Positions 58,308 through 64,000 of a stretch of DNA of 64,000 bases are shown here, piece by piece. Source of the stretch: Haemaphysalis longicornis (taxonomy: Eukaryota > Arthropoda > Arachnida > Ixodida > Ixodidae). Numbering within the stretch: the first letter of the stretch is position 1; each line of letters starts with the position of its first letter. Both the position numbers and the translations under genes were made by a program. The notes beneath the pieces were generated by a model. It was given only the letters and a program-made list of their open reading frames with translations, did no database searches and had not been told where the DNA came from. The DNA is taken from assembly GCA_013339765.2 (NCBI GenBank), contig CM023457.1:47013347-47077346 (forward strand), written 5' to 3'.

Positions 58308-58533
58308 TCCCGCGTGAGGTTTCCCGCTGCTGAGCACGAGGACGCGGGTTGGATTCCCGGCCGCGGCGGCCGCTTTTCTGATCGAGGCGAAAAGCAAAAA
58401 CGCCCGTGTGTTCGAGATTTCGGCGCACGTTAAAGATCCCCAGGTGGTCAGAATTAATCCGCAGCCCTCCACTACGGCGCGCCTCATCGCCTGTTTAGCG
58501 TCGGCGCGTTAAACCCCGCAATCAATCAATCTA
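58308..58533 (+). mobile_element. Ruka-type SINE, copy 8 (A-box region deleted)
   Basis: From CGCTGCTGAGCACGAGGACG the copy is complete to CGCGTTAAACCCCGCAATCA. The A box and about 20 bases before it are missing or replaced by CTCCCGCGTGAGGTTTC, so it could not be transcribed by Pol III as it stands. Confidence 0.9.
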
Positions 58534-59498
58534 AGTACTGGGTGTGTTGTGTGACTACGTTCTGCAAGCATTTAAGATTTCAAAAAAAAGGTTGAAGAAG
58601 GTGTTGCAGGGTCCCTTTAAGAAAATGTTCCTCATCATTGCTGATATGTGCCTCAGAAAATAATATTAACAAGTGGAAGATAATGTCACTCCCATATTCT
58701 TCCGTCATGCGTCAAGTGATCCGATTTGTTCTCACTATCTCCCCATTGTAATAGTTAATAACCCCTTCCGAATTCCCATTCTCCCTGACTGGAAATTTCT
58801 GCTTAAACCTAAAAAAAACCACGGACGGTAGAAAAGAAAACTGGGTCACAGTGCTCGCCGGCACTGTATCTGTGCTCTCCAGCCAATATGGTTGCATTGC
58901 CGGTTCCCATGGAATTATCCTATTCCCTGTGCTGTTTGTAGAATGTACTCTTGCTGTAAGAAGGGGTTTTGCTTACCAATATGAAATTTGTGCCTTTTTA
59001 AAAGCACGTGTTCAGCTACAGCCGCCAGATACATTTACTATTGGACGTATACGTGGCCGTGTCATCCTGTTATTTGACAGAAAATGTTTAACGAGCCCCA
59101 ACAGTCTTCTTTCGCGATTTTCGACTCGCAACTTCGCAAATCGTAGCGCGAGAAAACGCACGGGGCTGTGGTGCTGGTTTTAACAGTTCCAACATTTTGT
59201 GCGTTATCAAAGAACCACTGCTGCCGCGAGGGGCATATTTGTGCTCTCGCAACCGCAATCTGCCGATACAAACCAACTTATTTTCACGCTTGATGGCCTC
59301 TTTAATGACCATGTAGTAATGATGACAATAATGGCCTCAATAATTGGGATAGTGATTTCTTGTCCCAACTTTGCAACATAAATGCATCGTCCGGCTAAAG
59401 AAGCCAGAGGCCTGGAAGACAAAAGCCGCAAGAGGAAACGTTATTCTAGAACAACTGATGCAAGTCTAATACTTTCTCGTAGAAGACAAAAATAATGT

Positions 59499-59548
59499 TT
59501 TATTCCGTGAATCTTCGATGTCCAAGGCGGAGTTTTAGAACGTTTATT
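59499..59548 (-). promoter_or_regulatory. Candidate polyadenylation signals of S10 gene C
   Basis: Two AATAAA hexamers on the minus strand, at 59,543-59,548 and 59,499-59,504, lie 25 to 75 bases after the gene C stop codon. Confidence 0.5.
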
Positions 59549-59572
59549 TGTTTTTATGGCCCTCGGGAAAAC

Positions 59573-60370
59573 CTACTCGGTGTAAGAAATGTTGTTAAGA
59601 AAGCGATACACGAGGTCATAGGTAGGGTCACATGCGTCAATGCCGACTGAGTGGCCTCCCTTGAGTACCAACGCGTGCACAAAGCTTGTCTGTTTCAGTT
59701 ACATATCCGGCCAACTCACACGGTGGAGCAAAAGAGTACCATGGATTCCTTGTTGCTGCATGAAACGCAGGCGAGTACGTCCAGTTAAGCATGCGCAGGT
59801 ATCGTTCGAAAGTGTCGGGTGGGAAAATATCGTCCATCTGCCCATTCATCATCAAAACCCTTTCAGAATCTAAAACGCTCGTCTACCAGCTCGTCAATGT
59901 TGGCGAAAAAATCGTTCGGCCCTAACGTCATAGTGACCGCAAGCCGAAAGCCGTCAAGCGTCGCATTCGGATATATATGGAGCTGCTTTTTGAAATCGCT
60001 GCTGCTGACAACTTTACGTACTGTGCGATTTGTGGAGGCGGCGTGGGGTGGAGTATGCTATCTTGATCGCTGTATCCTGTGAGATTCTGAAACATACTTT
60101 TCTGGCCACCGATATTAAGGCTAAAAACAGTCTGACTTAACAGTAAAAGGGCCACTGTTGTGTTAACCATTGATAGGTTTCGAATTTGTCCGAATCGTTC
60201 AGCCAACATCGTCCGGCCTCTCGTGTCTAGAAGTCCGAGTTGGTAGAGGAAATCCTGTGATTTCAGAACACTCTCGGTTAAGGGAGGCAAAAATCCGGCG
60301 CTGAGTATGACTCCCGCCGGGTGAGGCCTTATTTCACGGAGGCTCTTGGACAAGGACACTGCTGCCCTTG
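59573..60370 (-). CDS. S10 serine carboxypeptidase-like gene C, last exon, with three frame breaks
   Basis: The acceptor TTTCTTTCTTTTTCAG leads in phase 1 into ARAAVSLSKSLRE, VILSAGFLPPLTES, FLYQLGLLDTRGR and LTGYSDQDSILH. The frame then changes near 59,997 (one base missing after KLSAAA), giving DFKKQLHIYPNATLDGF to VDER. A second change at about 59,871-59,876 (one extra T) gives LMMNGQMDDIFPP with the catalytic Asp. A third at about 59,681-59,687 (one extra base) gives VHALVLKGGHSVGIDA with the catalytic His, then TAG at 59,573. Net length is one base over a multiple of three, as these three shifts predict. Protein homology to gene A is continuous across every break. Confidence 0.88.
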
Positions 60371-61429
60371 CTGAAAAAGAAAGAAAAGATGATAGTAGCG
60401 TTAATAACGTGCAATCAAGATTGATAGAAACACTGTTATATGTTATCGTCAAAAATTATCTAAGGATAGTTATACTGCTTAGGCTATAGGAAAACATGTA
60501 TCTATTCGTAAATACGAAGAGTTTTAAATTAACAGGTGCATTGCAGCCAAACCATATAGACTTTGCTAGGAGCCTCTAGACGGTGCCCAGAATTACTGGA
60601 GTTGTAGTGCGGCTCCCAGCACGGCTGTATCTAAACCTCGGCTGCCACTGGGCAAACGTTTGACACTACCGCTAATTCTGAAGAACGCCTACTGTTTGTG
60701 AAGTGTTTGCAGAGTGGTTCAGAAAGTCACTCTCACAACTCAGGATATTTGTCACTGGTTCAAAACAGTGTAAAAATTTCATTGCAATGCCTCCAAGGAA
60801 GATGTTCCTTGTAACGCGTACACTCTGTGGGCTAAGTCGTGTTAGCAGTGGCCATTATCGGTTTGTCTTCCGGGGGGGTACGTCGTTAACCTGGCCAACT
60901 GTGGCCGCGTCCAGCCGCGCCAACACTAAATTGATGCTGGCGCCTTTGGCCGTGTTGGGAGGAGTCAGGTCATCGTTTTGAGCACACAGACTTCACCTGG
61001 TAGATTTGCTCCGCTGACCTGCACGTTTTGAAGGCGCCGAAGAAGATTCATGAAGAATGGCTAGTTTTTTTGTCACACTCCACGGTTAACAGATGGATCA
61101 TGAGCTGTACTTCAGTATTCCATGTTGTTTCGTGGTCGCGGGCTCTTCGTGTAGGTCCCTGTTCCCTTTCCCACGTGCAGTTTAGCAAACTACGCTCTAG
61201 CGAGGTTTACTTTACTGTCTTCCTTTTACCTCTTTCCTTCCTTCCTTCTTGCTTACTTCCCGTATTGCCTTCTCTTCCTCATGCTGAGGTCTAACGCAGG
61301 CGAACGCACTGTAACACCCACATTACCCGCTGGCAAATTCTGTGCCCATGTCGTCCGGCCCGGCAGCCTCGATATACAGGCTCAGGTTTCACATCAATGA
61401 CGTGTGTGCGAGCCCAAACGGTATTAACA

Positions 61430-61489
61430 AATGTTCGCAATTTTGAAAGGCGATAGCTTTACTTGGGCTATCTGAATGCGAAAATTTTG

Positions 61490-61580
<91 letters not shown>

Positions 61581-61605
61581 ACTCGATACAACCACCGGGC
61601 CGAAA
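61430..61605 (+). repeat. CTGT-array repeat, copy 2 (pure tetranucleotide array)
   Basis: About 90 bases of pure CTGT/GTCT (61,489-61,579) lie between the same flanks as at 19,400: GCAATTTTGAAAGGCGATAG before and ACTCGATACAACCACCGGGC after. It lies in intron sequence of S10 gene C. Confidence 0.8.
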
Positions 61606-61643
61606 GTTGAAAGAATGGTTCAACAATATGTAAATATCAACAA

Positions 61644-62157
61644 AAGTTAAAGCCGTTCCACTCAATGTTAAAGTTATTGGAACAACAGAGAAGTGATTCG
61701 CCAGAATGGGCTGTAGAACCGTTATCCGCTCACTGCTACCACCCAATGCAATCCAAATTTCCCGCCTTCGCAGTGCTCCCCCCCCCCCCCCTGCCTGAAA
61801 CTGAGCCAGCGGGAGTTCTGTTTTTTTTTTTGTGCTTGCTATTCCTCGCGCACGTGCCAGCGTTGTACTGCCACTTCATTTTCGCTTACTATCGTAAAAA
61901 CCAGCCCAACGATCGTTTCTAGCTAACTAAACGCGGGCGCGGACGGTTAATTACGCATATTTTGACTCAAATGTACATACAGTTTTCTTTGCGCAAACAA
62001 CGGAAGATGTGTGACAAGCGCCAGCTGTTGACGAGTTGCAAATTCTTATGTCTATATAAACCGCTTGGCTTTCGAAGCCCCTGGGTGAAGCCACGACGTC
62101 AGCCGCTAGCGAGCTACGACGACAAGGCGAGCCCCTAAAGTGCTCTGCACTTAAAAC
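61644..62157 (+). repeat. ~520-bp dispersed repeat with TATA box, copy 2
   Basis: Aligned partner of 39,084-39,632. This copy keeps a clean TATATAAA (62,053-62,060). Lies in the intron of S10 gene C. Confidence 0.8.
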
Positions 62158-63329
62158 CGTTACATACTACAGAAACTTGTGACGTCCATCGAACATATCA
62201 ACATTGTTCACAAAATGAAAAAAAGACTAGGCATATCTGAGGAAAACGTAAGTACCTAATTACCAGTACCAGCGTTATTTTGTTAGATATATTGACAGGG
62301 AGGTATTAATTCAGACGCGGGAATAAAACGGCGTCGAAAAGAGGCGCGATTAAGTTGCATACTTAAGAAAGATGTATCCTCGAGCTGTTGCAGGAAAAAT
62401 GAATAGAAAGTGTCCGAACAGACTGTCCGCGAGCAGGGTAATCACGGGAAAATTGAATCTATATGAGAATCCATTTTCATAGTCAGGCGACTACTACTGT
62501 CGCTTCTTGCCTCAGCACCCTGAAAATTTCCAATTGCCAAAAGTTTATTAAGTTCAAAGTTATATTGCATCCACTATTCATGGAGGGAGGAGAACAGCAT
62601 GAGGTTTGAGAGGGGGAAAGAGGTGGGCATGTTACATGGAAGGGCGGCAAATGTTTATAATCTTTGGACGGCATTTTCAACGAAGCAAGCAGATACACCG
62701 ACCGTATCTTTATATTAAAAGTATTTTCTCGAATCAATTCTGCGCGGTATTTTCGTAAATAAAGGTTCTTTGGTAGGTTTTAGGTTGGTTTAGGAGCTCG
62801 GCGCAGCCTATTACTGCATTTAATTAATGGAAGTGCCACGCTTGAACCTACACGGGAACGGAATGTCGCCGACGTCTTGTGCTCTGCAACCAGTGGGGCG
62901 CTTCGATTTGCAGTTTTGGACTCCCCGCAGATAGTCCGCGGGTGGTCCGAGAATTCTCCACTTCATAGAAATGTATAGAAAAAAACTTAATGCCGGGTTG
63001 CCTCTCGGGGATCCGCGGTGAGTCCTAGACTAAAACTCGAAGATCCTCAGATTGTTTCTCTCTCGAGCACCCATTACTCTCAACTAGAATTCAAATTCGG
63101 CCTCTCAACGCCATCATGTAACGCGATTTACCAATCGTGCACTGCGTTCTTCCTTGAAGGAACATGACACGCGATGCGCGAAACATGAGAAGGTGTTTCG
63201 GTAACGCAGTAAAGTCAAATAAAATCGATATTCAGACAGCGCCCCGTCAACAGCTGTGCTGTAAAATTGGTCCTTCTAACTCGTCGTCTGCTGAATAAAC
63301 ATCTCTTATAAACGTGCCAATCAACATAC
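62158..63329. other. Remainder of the S10 gene C intron
   Basis: No exon, repeat copy or RNA gene recognised. The GTATGT donor is at its right end (63,329 on the minus strand). Confidence 0.6.
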
Positions 63330-63660
63330 CTCCGTGGCTGTGTCCAGCAATGTAAAGTGGCATTGAATTGGTTTCAGGGAATAACGTGAAGAATTGTGCC
63401 AGGAACTGCACGAGGTCCTCGGTTACGTTGGCTAGTGTTGTTGAAAGAACTGAAGCATTTTGAATAACACTGAATCCTCCTCCAGCCGGAGAATCGATGT
63501 AAAGCAAGTTGGCGTCCTTTTGGAAACTGCAACTTCTGTTGTATAAACTTCCATTCGTATCGATGCCCACTGGACCATTCTCCAGGAACTGAGCGAAAAG
63601 ACCCGACTTTCCAGGCCCACCTTCAAGCCAAATAATTAGTGGAGCCTTGCTGGAAATATT
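63330..63660 (-). CDS. S10 serine carboxypeptidase-like gene C, middle exon with altered active-site loop
   Basis: The exon is 331 bases, as in gene A, entering in phase 0 after TTCTTATTTTTTCAG and leaving in phase 1 at GGAG-GTATGT. It reads NISSKAPLIIWLEGGPGKSG, FAQFLENGPVGID, LLYIDSPAGGGFSV and MPLYIAGHSHG. The nucleophile Ser is kept. The Glu that normally precedes it (GESYG) is His, the Tyr after it is also His, and the N/Q of the WL(N/Q)GGPG loop is Glu. In carboxypeptidase Y the Asn and Glu at these places hold the substrate's C-terminal carboxylate, so the specificity or activity of this protein is probably changed. The N-terminal exon lies beyond the right edge. Confidence 0.9.
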
Positions 63661-64000
63661 CTGAAAAAATAAGAAGGCATACGTGGACAGTTATGTTTTT
63701 AGGGAACTGCATATATTTCGTGGCCAAGTACGATATAACTTCGAACCACGCGATACACACATGGTTCGATTGTTCGAATTGCTCACTTAATGTTAGTAAA
63801 AACAATGTGTTATCGAACTGCGGTGCTCAAGAGGGAAACTGAAGAAGTCTCTCCCCTCCCCAGTTTGATATCAGAGGTTTGCATCTAATTGACCGCGTAT
63901 GCCCTCAAAAAGAGTGAGTGCTGTTAGAACGCTGAAAACAGGTGACACTCATTACGTTTGATACAAAAACAAAAGGCACGCGACCAGTTCAAACTAAAAC

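Noticed and set aside
61489..61579. CRISPR-like or coding repeat (RQTDRQTD frame)
   Set aside because: Uninterrupted tetranucleotide array without spacers; the open frame is a by-product of a repeat with no stop.

Overview
The window is eukaryotic: its genes are spliced, and most of the rest is interspersed repeat. It most likely comes from a hard tick (Ixodidae). The main evidence is eight copies of a tRNA-derived SINE that I recognise as the tick family Ruka, together with many decayed LINE tails typical of chelicerate genomes. Genus cannot be fixed from the sequence.

All recognisable host genes lie on the minus strand. From right to left they are: (C) a serine carboxypeptidase-like S10 gene, of which the middle and last exons are visible (59,573-63,660); a NOX5-type calcium-regulated NADPH oxidase with three coding exons (38,577-46,004); (A) a second S10 gene with three exons, almost the whole mature protein (25,067-31,743); and (B) a single N-terminal S10 exon of a third gene that runs off the left edge (258-444). 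A and C share the same intron positions and phases and a middle exon of exactly 331 bases, so they are tandem-type paralogues with NOX5 between them. Gene A reads through cleanly. NOX5 has two one-base frame breaks and gene C has three, so those copies are either uncorrected long-read consensus errors or decaying genes.

Repeats by region: 0.6-7 kb holds a tRNA-like element, a Ruka copy, a 120-bp-arm palindrome and an ATTGG-array element. 11.9-15.4 kb holds a decayed LINE with reverse transcriptase motifs, split by a TTAA-flanked DNA element. 16.2-17.8 kb holds a LINE ORF1 (Gag-like) with three zinc knuckles and no ORF2. 18-19 kb holds foldback elements. 22-24 kb holds a LINE end with a CT tail and a diverged ~147-bp tandem array. 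30-31.4 kb holds a Ruka copy split by two LINE ends. 32.7-33.2 kb holds an inverted second copy of the ATTGG element. 36.4-37.1, 50.8-51.2, 53.2-53.9 and 57.4-58.1 kb are further LINE 3' ends. 39.1 and 61.6 kb are two copies of a TATA-bearing ~520-bp repeat.

Functionally, S10 peptidases trim C-terminal residues in lysosomes or in secreted fluids, and NOX5 makes superoxide at a membrane in response to calcium. Nothing in the sequence shows that the two act together; their adjacency looks like an insertion or rearrangement inside an S10 gene family cluster. I found no CRISPR array, operon, canonical tRNA gene or rRNA gene.
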